Shown here: piece after piece, positions 33,700 to 43,225 of the stretch
Numbering within the stretch: position 1 is the stretch's first letter
Layout of the letters: the number at the start of each line of letters is the position of its first letter
Assembly: GCA_041391965.1 (NCBI GenBank)
Contig: JAWKMZ010000001.1
Location: 248,001 to 312,000 of the forward strand
Source: JAWKMZ01 sp041391965
GTDB lineage: Bacteria; Bacteroidota; Bacteroidia; Flavobacteriales; Flavobacteriaceae
Direction: 5' to 3'
DNA: 64,000 nucleotides
The notes under the pieces: generated by a model
What the model was told of the DNA's origin: nothing
Database searches by the model: none
Seen by the model: the letters and a program-made list of their open reading frames with translations, nothing else
Translations under genes and position numbers: made by a program

Positions 33700-34398
33700 T
33701 TACTCGGCAATTGCCATAGTTGCTAAACTTATCGTCACGCCTTCAATTTTCAACAAGGCATTGGCACAGGTTTCAATGGTAGCTCCTGTGGTAATAATAT
33801 CGTCAACCAACAAAATGTGTTTTCCTTTAAGGGTTTCGTAATCAGCAATTGAAAAAATAGCATCATCATTTGTCCAACGTTTTAATCGGTCTTTAAAAAC
33901 CTGTGTTTTAGTCGCTTTTGTTTTTTGAAGTGTGGTTGTGTTAAATTCTACTTTCAAAGCATTAGCAATTTCTTTTCCAAATTTATGCACTTGATTGTAA
34001 CCACGTTTGCGCAATCGCGAGGCATGCAAGGGCACAGGCACTACCACATCAATCGTTTTATAAGCATCTATTGTACTCAATTCTTCACCCAACCACTTGC
34101 CTAAAAACACACCAACATCTTCTTGCCCTTTATATTTAAGGTTATGAAGCAGTTGTTGCACAGTGCCTTTTTTTCTAAACCACAACAACGCAGTGGCTTG
34201 TTGCAATGGCACACGACCATACATTACTTTTTTTACTTCGTTGTATTCTGAAAAATGAAAATTGGTAACAGGCAAATTATGTCTGCAAGAGGTACAAACA
34301 TACAGCTCATTATCATCCAAATAGTGATTACAAGACAAACAAACCTTCGGAAAAAATAAGTTTAACAAATTTTTTATCACTTTATCGAGAAAAAGCAT
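33700..34398 (-). CDS. ComF family phosphoribosyltransferase-like protein
   Basis: A 232-residue protein with two N-terminal cysteine pairs (CLSC, CTSC), which probably bind zinc, and a PRPP-binding loop VLLVDDIITTGAT near residue 190. ComF is needed for DNA uptake in competent bacteria, but the family is wide and its role in Flavobacteriia is not fixed. The gene is divergent from the membrane coiled-coil gene. Confidence 0.93.
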   Translation of the reverse strand: MLFLDKVIKNLLNLFFPKVCLSCNHYLDDNELYVCTSCRHNLPVTNFHFSEYNEVKKVMYGRVPLQQATALLWFRKKGTVQQLLHNLKYKGQEDVGVFLGKWLGEELSTIDAYKTIDVVVPVPLHASRLRKRGYNQVHKFGKEIANALKVEFNTTTLQKTKATKTQVFKDRLKRWTNDDAIFSIADYETLKGKHILLVDDIITTGATIETCANALLKIEGVTISLATMAIAE

Positions 34399-34472
34399 TT
34401 AACACAAACTTAATATATATTTTCGCATCAATTAATTAAATAATCCTCATTCTCTTAAATAATAATTAACTA

Positions 34473-35357
34473 ATGATAGTTAACCCTCAGTTTTTTAACT
34501 ACAGATTAATTATTGGTTCATTAATAGTTGCTATTGCAGTTTTAGGCGTTTTTAGCTTTAATAATTACGAGTCTTTAAAAACGCATCAACAATTTTTGGA
34601 ACAAGAAAAAAAGCTTGTAGAAAGCGAATTATCTCAAATGATTTCTCAGTATGACGTTGCTATTGTAAATAACAAAGCACTGTCTGCAAAACTTATTGAA
34701 GCAAAAAACAACACAAAACTTACATTAGATTCACTACAATTACTAAAAAGTGATGTGTCTGTTTTGTCAAAATTCAAACAACAAGTTTCATATTTGAAAT
34801 CAGAAACTTCTCAATTATTTAAAACTATTGACTCTTTCAAGCTAATTAATAAAGAACTCACTCAAAGCAATTTATTGACCTACAATAATTTAGAAACGCA
34901 ACGCGAAGCAAACATGGCTTTAAAGTCTCAAAATGAATCTTTAAATGCAACTTTAAAAAAAGGAGCTTTGCTAACCGCAAACTCTTTTAAGGCAAAAGCT
35001 TTTAGAACACAGTTTGGTAAAATTGTGGAAACAAAAAAAGCAGCCTCAGCAGAAAGCATTCAAGTGTGTTTCACTTTAGCTGAAAATGCACTGACAGAAA
35101 AAGGACAAAAAGAAATTTACATCCAAATTGTCAACCCAAAAAACAACGTCGTTTCTGATAAAGGTGCCATTGATTTTGGCGATTCCTCTTTAATATACAG
35201 CGAAAAACAACTCATCAATTACAACAATAAAGGGGTTGATGTTTGTACAAGCATTAAAGCCGATCCTGATGACCAACCTTTAACTAAAGGCACCTATTTT
35301 GTGTCTGTTTTTCATAAAGACCGAAAACTCGGAAGCACACAAATAGAACTCAACTAA
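34473..35357 (+). CDS. Membrane-anchored coiled-coil protein, unknown function
   Basis: A 294-residue protein with one membrane segment at about 12-30, a coiled coil at about 35-165 and a C-terminal globular beta-rich domain (IQVCFTLAENALTEKGQKEIYIQIV, GTYFVSVFHKDRKLGSTQIEL). Homologues in Flavobacteriia lie next to comF and glyS and are often labelled as chromosome-partition protein without evidence. Probably a periplasmic or envelope protein. It ends at a terminator that overlaps the glyS promoter. Confidence 0.75.
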   Translation: MIVNPQFFNYRLIIGSLIVAIAVLGVFSFNNYESLKTHQQFLEQEKKLVESELSQMISQYDVAIVNNKALSAKLIEAKNNTKLTLDSLQLLKSDVSVLSKFKQQVSYLKSETSQLFKTIDSFKLINKELTQSNLLTYNNLETQREANMALKSQNESLNATLKKGALLTANSFKAKAFRTQFGKIVETKKAASAESIQVCFTLAENALTEKGQKEIYIQIVNPKNNVVSDKGAIDFGDSSLIYSEKQLINYNNKGVDVCTSIKADPDDQPLTKGTYFVSVFHKDRKLGSTQIELN

Positions 35358-35378
35358 CTAATTAAATATATTTTTAAA

Positions 35379-35407
35379 AACCGCTCTATTAATTGGAGCG
35401 GTTTTTT
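35379..35407 (+). terminator. Terminator overlapping the glyS promoter
   Basis: Stem AACCGCTC/GAGCGGTT (35379-35386, 35396-35403) with a T run; the last T belongs to the -7 box of glyS. Confidence 0.8.
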
Positions 35408-35414
35408 ATTTTTG
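35407..35414 (+). promoter_or_regulatory. Promoter -7 box of glyS
   Basis: TATTTTTG matches TAnnTTTG and ends 4 bases before the glyS ATG, which implies a leaderless or nearly leaderless mRNA. Confidence 0.55.
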
Positions 35415-35418
35415 CAGC

Positions 35419-36960
35419 ATGGCAAACAACGACGATCAATTTAAAAAAGTCATCTCTCACGCAAAAGAGTATGGCTACGTGTTCCAAAGTAGTGAAATTT
35501 ACGATGGACTAAGTGCTGTGTATGATTATGCACAAAATGGTACAGAATTAAAGAAAAACATTCGTGACTATTGGTGGAAAGCTATGGTACAAATGCACAA
35601 CAACATTGTAGGTATTGATGCTGCCATTTTTATGCATCCAACTACTTGGAAAGCGTCTGGACACGTTGATGCCTTTAACGATCCTTTGATTGACAACAAA
35701 GATTCTAAAAAACGCTACAGAGCTGACGTGTTGATTGAAGATTACTGCGCCAAAATTGAAGCAAAAATTGACAAAGAAGTTGATAAAGCTGCCAAACGTT
35801 TTGGTGATGCTTTTGATAAACCACAATTTTTAGCAACCAATCAACGCGTTATTGAATATCAAGAAAAAATAAATACCACACTTTCACGCATGGCAAAATC
35901 TTTGGAAAACGAAGATTTAGCAGACGTAAAAGCCCTTATTGAAGAACTTGACATTGCTGACCCCTTAACAGGAAGCAAAAATTGGACAGACGTTAAACAA
36001 TTCAACCTTATGTTTGGCACTAAGTTAGGAGCATCTGCTGAAAATGCGATGGATTTATACTTACGTCCAGAAACAGCTCAAGGTATTTTTGTAAACTTTT
36101 TAAACGTTCAAAAAACAGGTCGTATGAAAATTCCGTTTGGTATTGCCCAAACCGGAAAAGCTTTTAGAAATGAAATTGTTGCACGCCAATTTATTTTCCG
36201 CATGCGCGAATTTGAGCAAATGGAAATGCAGTTTTTTATCAAACCAGGAACCCAAAAAGAATGGTTTGAACATTGGAAAGACACACGCATGAAATGGCAT
36301 TTATCTTTAGGAATGGGAAGTGAAAATTACCGTTTTCACGACCATGAAAAATTAGCGCATTATGCGGATGCTGCCACAGACATTGAATTCAAATTCCCAT
36401 TTGGGTTTAAAGAATTAGAAGGCATCCACTCCAGAACCGATTTTGATTTAAAACAACACGAAGAATATTCAGGCAAAAAATTACAGTATTTTGACCATGA
36501 AGACAATGCAAGTTATACGCCTTACGTGCTCGAAACATCTATTGGTTTAGACCGCATGTTTTTAGCAGTGTTTTCGAATTCATTAGTTGAAGAAGAATTA
36601 GACAACAACACAACCCGAACTGTTTTAAAATTGCCAGCTGTTTTGGCACCTGTAAAAGCAGCCATTTTACCATTAGTCAAAAAAGATGGTTTGCCAGAAA
36701 TTGCACGTCAAATTGTGGACGATTTAAAATGGGATTTCAATGTTGATTACGACGAAAAAGATGCTGTTGGAAGACGTTACAGACGTCAAGATGCCAACGG
36801 AACACCATTTTGCATTACAGTTGACCATGACACTTTAGAAGACAACACCGTTACCATCAGACATCGAGACACTATGGAGCAAAAACGTGTAAAAATTGAA
36901 GATTTACGCAACATTATCAAACAAGAAGTTGATGTAAAAACTTGGTTAATGAAGATGTAA
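35419..36960 (+). CDS. glyS: Glycine--tRNA ligase (class II, single-subunit type)
   Basis: Charges tRNA-Gly. The 513-residue enzyme is of the homodimeric GlyQS type, with motif 2 (FRNEIVARQFIFRMREFEQMEMQFF) and motif 3 (YVLETSIGLDRMFLAV) in place, an insertion between motifs 1 and 2, and a C-terminal anticodon-binding domain. The start at 35419 fits the family N-terminus (MANNDDQFKKVISHAKEYGY). It ends at a terminator. Confidence 0.97.
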   Translation: MANNDDQFKKVISHAKEYGYVFQSSEIYDGLSAVYDYAQNGTELKKNIRDYWWKAMVQMHNNIVGIDAAIFMHPTTWKASGHVDAFNDPLIDNKDSKKRYRADVLIEDYCAKIEAKIDKEVDKAAKRFGDAFDKPQFLATNQRVIEYQEKINTTLSRMAKSLENEDLADVKALIEELDIADPLTGSKNWTDVKQFNLMFGTKLGASAENAMDLYLRPETAQGIFVNFLNVQKTGRMKIPFGIAQTGKAFRNEIVARQFIFRMREFEQMEMQFFIKPGTQKEWFEHWKDTRMKWHLSLGMGSENYRFHDHEKLAHYADAATDIEFKFPFGFKELEGIHSRTDFDLKQHEEYSGKKLQYFDHEDNASYTPYVLETSIGLDRMFLAVFSNSLVEEELDNNTTRTVLKLPAVLAPVKAAILPLVKKDGLPEIARQIVDDLKWDFNVDYDEKDAVGRRYRRQDANGTPFCITVDHDTLEDNTVTIRHRDTMEQKRVKIEDLRNIIKQEVDVKTWLMKM

Positions 36961-36991
36961 AAACACAAAATTTTAAAAATATTAAATTCCA

Positions 36992-37017
36992 AAACCCAAG
37001 TGATTACTTGGGTTTTT
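36992..37017 (+). terminator. Terminator after glyS
   Basis: Stem AAACCCAAG/CTTGGGTTT (36992-37000, 37007-37015) with a T-rich tail. Confidence 0.85.
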
Positions 37018-37027
37018 GTTGGTATTA

Positions 37028-37573
37028 TTAAAAACGGTATCCAACTGTTATGCCTAATTTTGACACAAAATCATTGTCATAATCGGTTGAATTAAAAAGA
37101 TTTCTACCTACACCAAAATTGATTTCTCCAATCAAGCCTCTTTTAGTAACCCATTTTCCACCAAGCCCAACACCTAAAGCAAAATCAGTAACATTATCTT
37201 GTTTGATAGTTGTTCCAGACTCATTTACTACTTCATATCGTCTCCAATTAGTAGAGTTTAACATCCCAAAACCTTCTAAGAAAAATCCAGCTGCATATTT
37301 GTTTCCAAAATAAAATCTATAATATGGTGACATATAATAATTAATATCATCTTTGACTTCTTTATCAAATGGGATAAATAAAGTAATGCCAAGTCCAGAT
37401 TCATCATTTAACAAATATTCATAAGAGCCTTCAAAAGCACCCAAAACCATATATAAAGCGTTTAGTTTTACTTCATTTTTATTTATGGTACCATCTATAT
37501 CTTGTGGTTCATCTTGTGAAAATGCTGGAAAAGACATTAAGGTAAGTAATAGAATTAAGTAATAATTTTTCAT
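37028..37573 (-). CDS. Outer-membrane beta-barrel protein, unknown function
   Basis: A 181-residue protein with a signal peptide (MKNYYLILLLTLMSFPAFSQ) and an eight-strand-like barrel (MVLGAFEGSYEYLLN, FALGVGLGGKWVTKRGLIGEINFG) ending in VGYRF. It resembles DUF3575-like small barrels. The frame is open to 37618, but ATG 37573 gives the signal peptide. It is converging with glyS. Confidence 0.78.
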   Translation of the reverse strand: MKNYYLILLLTLMSFPAFSQDEPQDIDGTINKNEVKLNALYMVLGAFEGSYEYLLNDESGLGITLFIPFDKEVKDDINYYMSPYYRFYFGNKYAAGFFLEGFGMLNSTNWRRYEVVNESGTTIKQDNVTDFALGVGLGGKWVTKRGLIGEINFGVGRNLFNSTDYDNDFVSKLGITVGYRF

Positions 37574-37652
37574 AATTAAGCGGTTAAAGACTTTAGATTT
37601 TACAATTTTAAGATGCAATGATACTAAAAAGGTTGCGTAAGAAAAATAATAA

Positions 37653-40600
37653 TTAAAAATAAGCCTTCAATTGAATGGTGCCTGTATGAATGGTTTTAGA
37701 GGTTTCGGTTTTTCGACCAAAATAATTGAGGTTCAAATCTAAAAACGTGGTCAATTTTTTTTGAGCCAACAAACTCCATGTAAAGTTTTTTCCTGGTTGC
37801 AAACCTTCCAACATTTGATACGACACAGGTGTATTGGCATTGCCTTCAAACGTGTTGTCATAAAAATTGACTTCGCCAGTTAAGGCTACTTTTTGAGCAT
37901 TATTATAAGTAAAAGACACGCCAAAATTATTTTGCAACAAGGTTTCCATATTGCCAATTACATTATCTTTTGAGGTGTATTGGTAAAACACATCAAAACG
38001 CGCATTTTCATTGAATAAATATGATAGTTTTGGCTGCAATCGTACCTCATCAATTTTATAGTTTCTGGAAGCAAAATTTTCGCTCAAACTTTCATTAACT
38101 TCTAAACTCGACACCAAATTAATAAGCCAACTTTTTGCAATCTTGTGGTTAAAATTGAGTTGGTGACTCTTTATTTTACTCTCTTGAAATCCAATAGACA
38201 ACAAGGTTCTACTCGTATTGGTCAAAAAAGTATAAGAAGTCGTGTAATGTTGCTGACCTCTATTAAAAAATAGCACATTACGAACACTTTTATTAAGTGC
38301 CAACTGCTTGCCATCAGCATTTGCAAATGGGTTCAAATCAAAACTATTGCCTTCTCTTTTTATTTTTCTGTCAATTAAATAAGAGGTTTGGTTATAAAAA
38401 TGTGACCAGAATTTTTTGGATTTACTTTCAGAAACTGACCATTGTTGTGGATTAATTGTCAAGGTTTGACTCAAACGGTTTTGATGTGTTTTTACAAAAA
38501 TTTGGTTAGGCAACAAGACACGTACAAATTGTCCTTCATCCTGAAATTGTGCTACTTCAAACTCATTTAACTCCTGAATACCATTATTGTTGTAATCAAT
38601 CCATGTGTAAGCACCTTGACCTGGTTCTACAGCAACGTAAGTAAAATCTTGTTGTGGTAAAGTCCCTGAATTGGTTTCAAAAATGGTATTCCACAGCAGT
38701 ATTTGATCAAAAAATTGCTGACTGTAATTTAATCTTGAGTTAAGTGATGTCTCTTTTTCAATAGCAGCATCTACATATTTTAAAGTTCTGTAATTGACAT
38801 AAACGCCTAAATCAGTTTTGGTATTTTGAATGATTTTTGATTTGATATAATAGGTGTTTGAGCTGTTGACCTTCTCAATTTTATTTAGCTTTAAACTGTC
38901 ATTTACACGATGTTTATAACCAATTTCGGCAAACACCTTGGTACTATCGCCAACACCATAAAATGCTTCATACGATTTAAAACGTTGGCTTAACGCTGTT
39001 AAATTATGTGTTTCCGTTTCGCGTTGCTTGTTAGCTTCGGCAGCCAATTTAGTTCCAATCCATTGCCTATTAAAACTATAAGTGATGCGATTAAACGTTC
39101 TTAAAAATGTAGAGGTTGCAATAGTGCTTTTAGAGTTTAAAAAACTGGAATTGGTAAACAAATTCCATCGGTTCAATAGTAAGTTGGCTGTTGCGCTATG
39201 CCGATTGCCATTAAAATTTTCGGAATAACCCAAATGCTCAAACTGATACGAAGCAAATCCCTTTTTAGGATGTACCAACTCTAAACCAGCTGTCAATAAA
39301 TTTTGATTGCCAAGCGGATTTTCTAAATTCCAATCTCTACTAAACTCAGCATCGTACAAGCGTTGTATCGATTTATAATTTTGCTGTATCACATCTGCTC
39401 CCAAAATGGCTGACAAATTCCAAAGACTATCTTTTTTTATAATATTTTGTTTGACACGTAGTTTTCCTGCAAAACCGTCATTATTGCCATCATCCAAATT
39501 AGAAAATAAATTCAAATCGTTTTTGCTTCCAGCAACTTCAAAATAAATATCAGTACGTTGGGTTGGTTTATAAGTTCCATTAACCACTGCAACCTGTAAT
39601 TTTGTTGGAGCAATTAACTTTACAATAGGAGCATAATTTCCTTGTGGCACACCAGAAACTGGCGAGACATATTCATAAATATTGCTAACGGCGTTACTGT
39701 TTGCTAAAATATAATCGCCTTGGTTAGCACCAACTAAGGTAAATTTGACACTAAATAATTCATCATCAGGATTGTTAGAAAACACAAAAGCTTCAGCACC
39801 ATCAATTAGTTCTTTTTTATATAAAATCCGATTTTCATTATAACTTTCGGGCACATCAGAAGCTGCGGTCATCAAACTTTGGTCATCACCAGCATTGGCC
39901 AAAATTTGCACTTGTGCTGACGATAAATTTTGCTGTAGTGGTTGGTTTTTGGCATCCGATTCAGAATAAACCGAAGCACCAATTTTTAGTTTATCAGTTT
40001 CATAACTTCCACCTCCATACACTGTAAATCTTGAGAAATTGCGTTCACTGTATTGATAATCGACTGTAATGCGCATTTCGGAAGTAATAGGAAATGTAGA
40101 GTTAAAAATGATTTCGCCAGCGTTATAATCGATAATATAGTCTTTGTTTTCGCCACGCTCTACAGGCAAACCATTAACATAAACCGTTTCACTTCCAGAA
40201 ACAATCAACACAAATAGTTCGTTATTGGGACCACGCAATTTATAAGGTCCTTGGTTGCCTTCTTGCGCCAAAAACTGACTGGTTGTAAACTGTCCACGCA
40301 CCAAAGCACCTGAAGCAAAAAAATTGGTTTTTGATTCGGGATGATCCAAATTAACATTAACCAACAAACCTTGAACACGCTTGGTAAAACCTGCAAAATA
40401 ACTGTTGTCATTAACCAAGTCAATATCACCTGCTCTAATATTCCAATTTTTACTAAACAACTCAATAAATACTTGGTCAAATTCGTCCAAACGTTGCGAA
40501 TAACCACTTTCTTGTAACGGAATATTAGCATCTTGTATAGAAGCTCGCAAAGTGACATTATCACTCAACTTCCCCGAAATTTGCAAATCGAGTTCACTAT

Positions 40601-41063
40601 TTAAAACCGAATTTTGATTATTTCCAATAGTCACACCTCTTGAAATACTTCCAGAGGTTGTCAATCCATCAAAAGGTGTATAATTATTAGTTAAGGTCGA
40701 TTGATTAAGTTGATAGAGTTTTTGGAGGTTGTTTGTATTGTTGACGATGATATTTTTATTTAGCTGAAAATAGGTTTTTGTAATAAAATTGGGATATTTT
40801 AAATAGTTGATAATGACCGAATCTGTTGCAATCGGTTTTTTGAAGGTCAGTAATGCTTTAGAAAAATCAATGGTATAAAACGACGTATCAATAAGAACAC
40901 CTGTTTTGGTTTTTAAACTAAATTTACTGGAGTTGATGCTTACGGAATCTATTTGAATACGGTCACTTACAGCTACTTTTTTAGTCTTATAATTAGAAAT
41001 CGGTTCTTGTGCAAACACACAAAAAGACACTAATAAACAAATAAGACTAAAGCTTGTTTTCAT
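37653..41063 (-). CDS. Large outer-membrane protein with SprA-like N-terminal region
   Basis: A 1136-residue secreted protein (signal peptide MKTSFSLICLLVSFCVFAQ). After a short domain, the region near 130-220 (SGSISRGVTIGNNQNSVLNS, LQISGKLSDNVTLRASIQD) resembles the N-terminal repeats of SprA, the large T9SS translocon barrel. The remaining 900 residues are strand-rich and end TIQLKAYF, as in an outer-membrane barrel. It is much shorter than SprA (about 2400 residues) and its function is not known. A TTG precedes the chosen ATG at 41063. Confidence 0.72.
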   Translation of the reverse strand: MKTSFSLICLLVSFCVFAQEPISNYKTKKVAVSDRIQIDSVSINSSKFSLKTKTGVLIDTSFYTIDFSKALLTFKKPIATDSVIINYLKYPNFITKTYFQLNKNIIVNNTNNLQKLYQLNQSTLTNNYTPFDGLTTSGSISRGVTIGNNQNSVLNSELDLQISGKLSDNVTLRASIQDANIPLQESGYSQRLDEFDQVFIELFSKNWNIRAGDIDLVNDNSYFAGFTKRVQGLLVNVNLDHPESKTNFFASGALVRGQFTTSQFLAQEGNQGPYKLRGPNNELFVLIVSGSETVYVNGLPVERGENKDYIIDYNAGEIIFNSTFPITSEMRITVDYQYSERNFSRFTVYGGGSYETDKLKIGASVYSESDAKNQPLQQNLSSAQVQILANAGDDQSLMTAASDVPESYNENRILYKKELIDGAEAFVFSNNPDDELFSVKFTLVGANQGDYILANSNAVSNIYEYVSPVSGVPQGNYAPIVKLIAPTKLQVAVVNGTYKPTQRTDIYFEVAGSKNDLNLFSNLDDGNNDGFAGKLRVKQNIIKKDSLWNLSAILGADVIQQNYKSIQRLYDAEFSRDWNLENPLGNQNLLTAGLELVHPKKGFASYQFEHLGYSENFNGNRHSATANLLLNRWNLFTNSSFLNSKSTIATSTFLRTFNRITYSFNRQWIGTKLAAEANKQRETETHNLTALSQRFKSYEAFYGVGDSTKVFAEIGYKHRVNDSLKLNKIEKVNSSNTYYIKSKIIQNTKTDLGVYVNYRTLKYVDAAIEKETSLNSRLNYSQQFFDQILLWNTIFETNSGTLPQQDFTYVAVEPGQGAYTWIDYNNNGIQELNEFEVAQFQDEGQFVRVLLPNQIFVKTHQNRLSQTLTINPQQWSVSESKSKKFWSHFYNQTSYLIDRKIKREGNSFDLNPFANADGKQLALNKSVRNVLFFNRGQQHYTTSYTFLTNTSRTLLSIGFQESKIKSHQLNFNHKIAKSWLINLVSSLEVNESLSENFASRNYKIDEVRLQPKLSYLFNENARFDVFYQYTSKDNVIGNMETLLQNNFGVSFTYNNAQKVALTGEVNFYDNTFEGNANTPVSYQMLEGLQPGKNFTWSLLAQKKLTTFLDLNLNYFGRKTETSKTIHTGTIQLKAYF

Positions 41064-41271
41064 CAACTACTTAAACTATTAAAAGCAAAAAATATTTTAT
41101 CGTTAAAAGCACCATAAAATAATAGCGTAAAAGTACAGTATTATTTAATTTAGCTGAAATTCTTTAAAAAAGACAAAAGAAGAAAGAACCAAGAGTTAAG
41201 ACTAATTTTAAATTGCCAAAGTATAAAGTCTCTATTCTTTATTCTCTTATCTTAAATCTAAATATAAAAAC

Positions 41272-42033
41272 ATGAAAATCATCTCTTACAACGTCAATGG
41301 TATTAGAGCCGCAATAAACAAAGGATTTATGCAATGGTTGCAAAGTGCCAATCCTGATGTTATTTGTTTGCAAGAAATAAAAGCCATGGAAGACCAACTC
41401 GACATGTCACCTTTTGAAGACGCTGGCTACAAATATCATTATTGGTTTAGTGCACAAAAAAAAGGCTATAGTGGTGTGGCTATCTTGAGCAAAATAACAC
41501 CTAATCATGTAGAGTTTGGTACAGGAATAGCATCTATGGATTTTGAAGGTCGTAATCTTAGAGCCGATTTTGATGGGTTTTCAGTAATGAGTTTGTACTT
41601 GCCTTCTGGAACTAATGATGACCGCTTGCAACACAAATTTGAGTATATGGACATGTTTCAAGACTATATCAACCAACTAAAAAAAGAAATTCCTAACCTT
41701 ATTATTTGTGGCGATTATAACATTTGCCACGAAGAAATTGATATTCACAACCCAAAAATGAAAGGCGTTTCTGGATTTTTACCTGAAGAACGCGAATGGT
41801 TAGGCGCTTTTATAAATAGCGGATTTATAGACTCTTTTAGACATTTACATCCTGAAAAACAAGAATATACATGGTGGAGTTACAGAGCCAATGCAAGAGC
41901 CAATAATAAAGGTTGGCGATTAGATTACGCCTTAGCGAGCTTACCATTACAAGAAAAATTAAAACGCAGCGTTATACTGTCAGAAGCTGTACATAGTGAC
42001 CATTGTCCCATTTTATTAGAAATAGAAAATTAG
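41272..42033 (+). CDS. xth: Exodeoxyribonuclease III
   Basis: AP endonuclease and 3' exonuclease of base-excision repair. The 253-residue protein has all family motifs: SYNVNGIRAA, LQEIKAMEDQ, CGDYNICHEEIDIHNPK, WWSYRANARANNKGWRLDY and the catalytic HSDHCPI. It stands alone before the OmpA gene. Confidence 0.96.
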   Translation: MKIISYNVNGIRAAINKGFMQWLQSANPDVICLQEIKAMEDQLDMSPFEDAGYKYHYWFSAQKKGYSGVAILSKITPNHVEFGTGIASMDFEGRNLRADFDGFSVMSLYLPSGTNDDRLQHKFEYMDMFQDYINQLKKEIPNLIICGDYNICHEEIDIHNPKMKGVSGFLPEEREWLGAFINSGFIDSFRHLHPEKQEYTWWSYRANARANNKGWRLDYALASLPLQEKLKRSVILSEAVHSDHCPILLEIEN

Positions 42034-42061
42034 TTCCAACTTAACAACAAACATAAAAAAT

Positions 42062-43018
42062 ATGATTAAAAAATTGTCCTTAATAGCACTAACACTCATT
42101 TTAACAACCTCGTGTGTTTCCAAAAAAATCTATACCGATTTAGAAAACAAATATGCCGATTTAAAGAAAGAAAACAGAAAACTGTCTGATGACAACAGTG
42201 GTTTATCGCAATCTTTAAACCAAGCACAAAATGAGTTGACCAAACTCCAAAAAGCATATGACGATGCCATTGCACAACGCGATAAACTACAAAGCGATTA
42301 CAATGCTACAAAGACAAATCTGGATAATTTAAAACAATCCTATGATGCTTTAGAAAAAAATAGCTCATCTGCCATTGCCGAAAACTCTAAGAAAAACAGA
42401 GAATTATTAGCCCAATTAGAAGCTAAAGAACAAGCATTGGCTGCTGAAAATGCACGTCTCGAAAAACTAAAACAAGATTTAGCAGACCGTTCGCAACGTG
42501 TAGCCGAATTAGAAAATGTCATTGCTACCAAAGATGCTGCCATGACCAAACTAAAAAATGCCATCTCTAAAGCCTTGACCAATTTTGAAGGCAAAGGCTT
42601 AACTGTGGAACAACGCGATGGTAAAGTTTATGTGTCTATGGAAAACAAGTTATTATTCCAATCAGGCAGTTGGGCCGTTGGTGCCAATGGTAAAGAAGCC
42701 GTAAAACAATTAGGAAGCGTCTTGGCCGAAAATCCAGACATAGCCATCTTAATTGAAGGCCATACAGACAATGTACCTTATACTGGCTCAGGACAATTAA
42801 GTGGCAACTGGGATTTATCTACCAAACGCGCCACAGCCATCGTCGAGATTTTAAGAGAAAATCAAGCCATCAATCCAGAAAACCTGACAGCAGCTGGTCG
42901 TGGCGAATTTGCTCCAATAGCAAGCAACGACACTCCTGAAGGCAGAGCAAAAAACAGACGTATTGAAGTCATTCTAACTCCTAAATTAGATGAAATTTCT
43001 AAATTATTGAATGAGTAA
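42062..43018 (+). CDS. OmpA-family lipoprotein with coiled coil
   Basis: A 318-residue lipoprotein (LTTSC, cysteine 18), a coiled coil at about 25-160 and a C-terminal OmpA-like peptidoglycan-binding domain at about 190-305 with IEGHTDNVPY, LSTKRATAIVEILR and GRAKNRRIEVIL. It would link outer membrane and peptidoglycan. It follows xth by 28 bp and is followed by a palindromic repeat and a terminator. Confidence 0.93.
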   Translation: MIKKLSLIALTLILTTSCVSKKIYTDLENKYADLKKENRKLSDDNSGLSQSLNQAQNELTKLQKAYDDAIAQRDKLQSDYNATKTNLDNLKQSYDALEKNSSSAIAENSKKNRELLAQLEAKEQALAAENARLEKLKQDLADRSQRVAELENVIATKDAAMTKLKNAISKALTNFEGKGLTVEQRDGKVYVSMENKLLFQSGSWAVGANGKEAVKQLGSVLAENPDIAILIEGHTDNVPYTGSGQLSGNWDLSTKRATAIVEILRENQAINPENLTAAGRGEFAPIASNDTPEGRAKNRRIEVILTPKLDEISKLLNE

Positions 43019-43029
43019 TTTAATTGCAT

Positions 43030-43110
43030 CATTGCGAGGAGCTTTTTAGCGACGAAGCAATCTCTTGAATAGAAATTGCAATATGAGGTTGCTTCATTAC
43101 ATTCGCAATG
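43030..43110. repeat. Intergenic palindromic repeat (REP-like)
   Basis: Nested inverted repeats: CATTGCGA/TCGCAATG (43030-43037, 43103-43110) and GAAGCAATCTC/GAGGTTGCTTC (43054-43064, 43085-43095). The outer sequence is that of a repeat common in Flavobacteriia. A related 26-bp stretch lies within leuS (495-520). Confidence 0.7.
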
Positions 43111-43123
43111 ACCAATAAGTTTA

Positions 43124-43159
43124 AACCTTTCAGTCGCCCAAACCCTGAAAGGTTTTTTT
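43124..43159 (+). terminator. Terminator after the OmpA gene
   Basis: Stem AACCTTTCAG/CTGAAAGGTT (43124-43133, 43145-43154) followed by T. Confidence 0.8.
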
Positions 43160-43225
43160 ATCTTTATCGCTTAGAAAAAATCACTTAAAAGAGATTTCCA
43201 CCTTCGTAAAATGAAACAACTATTT

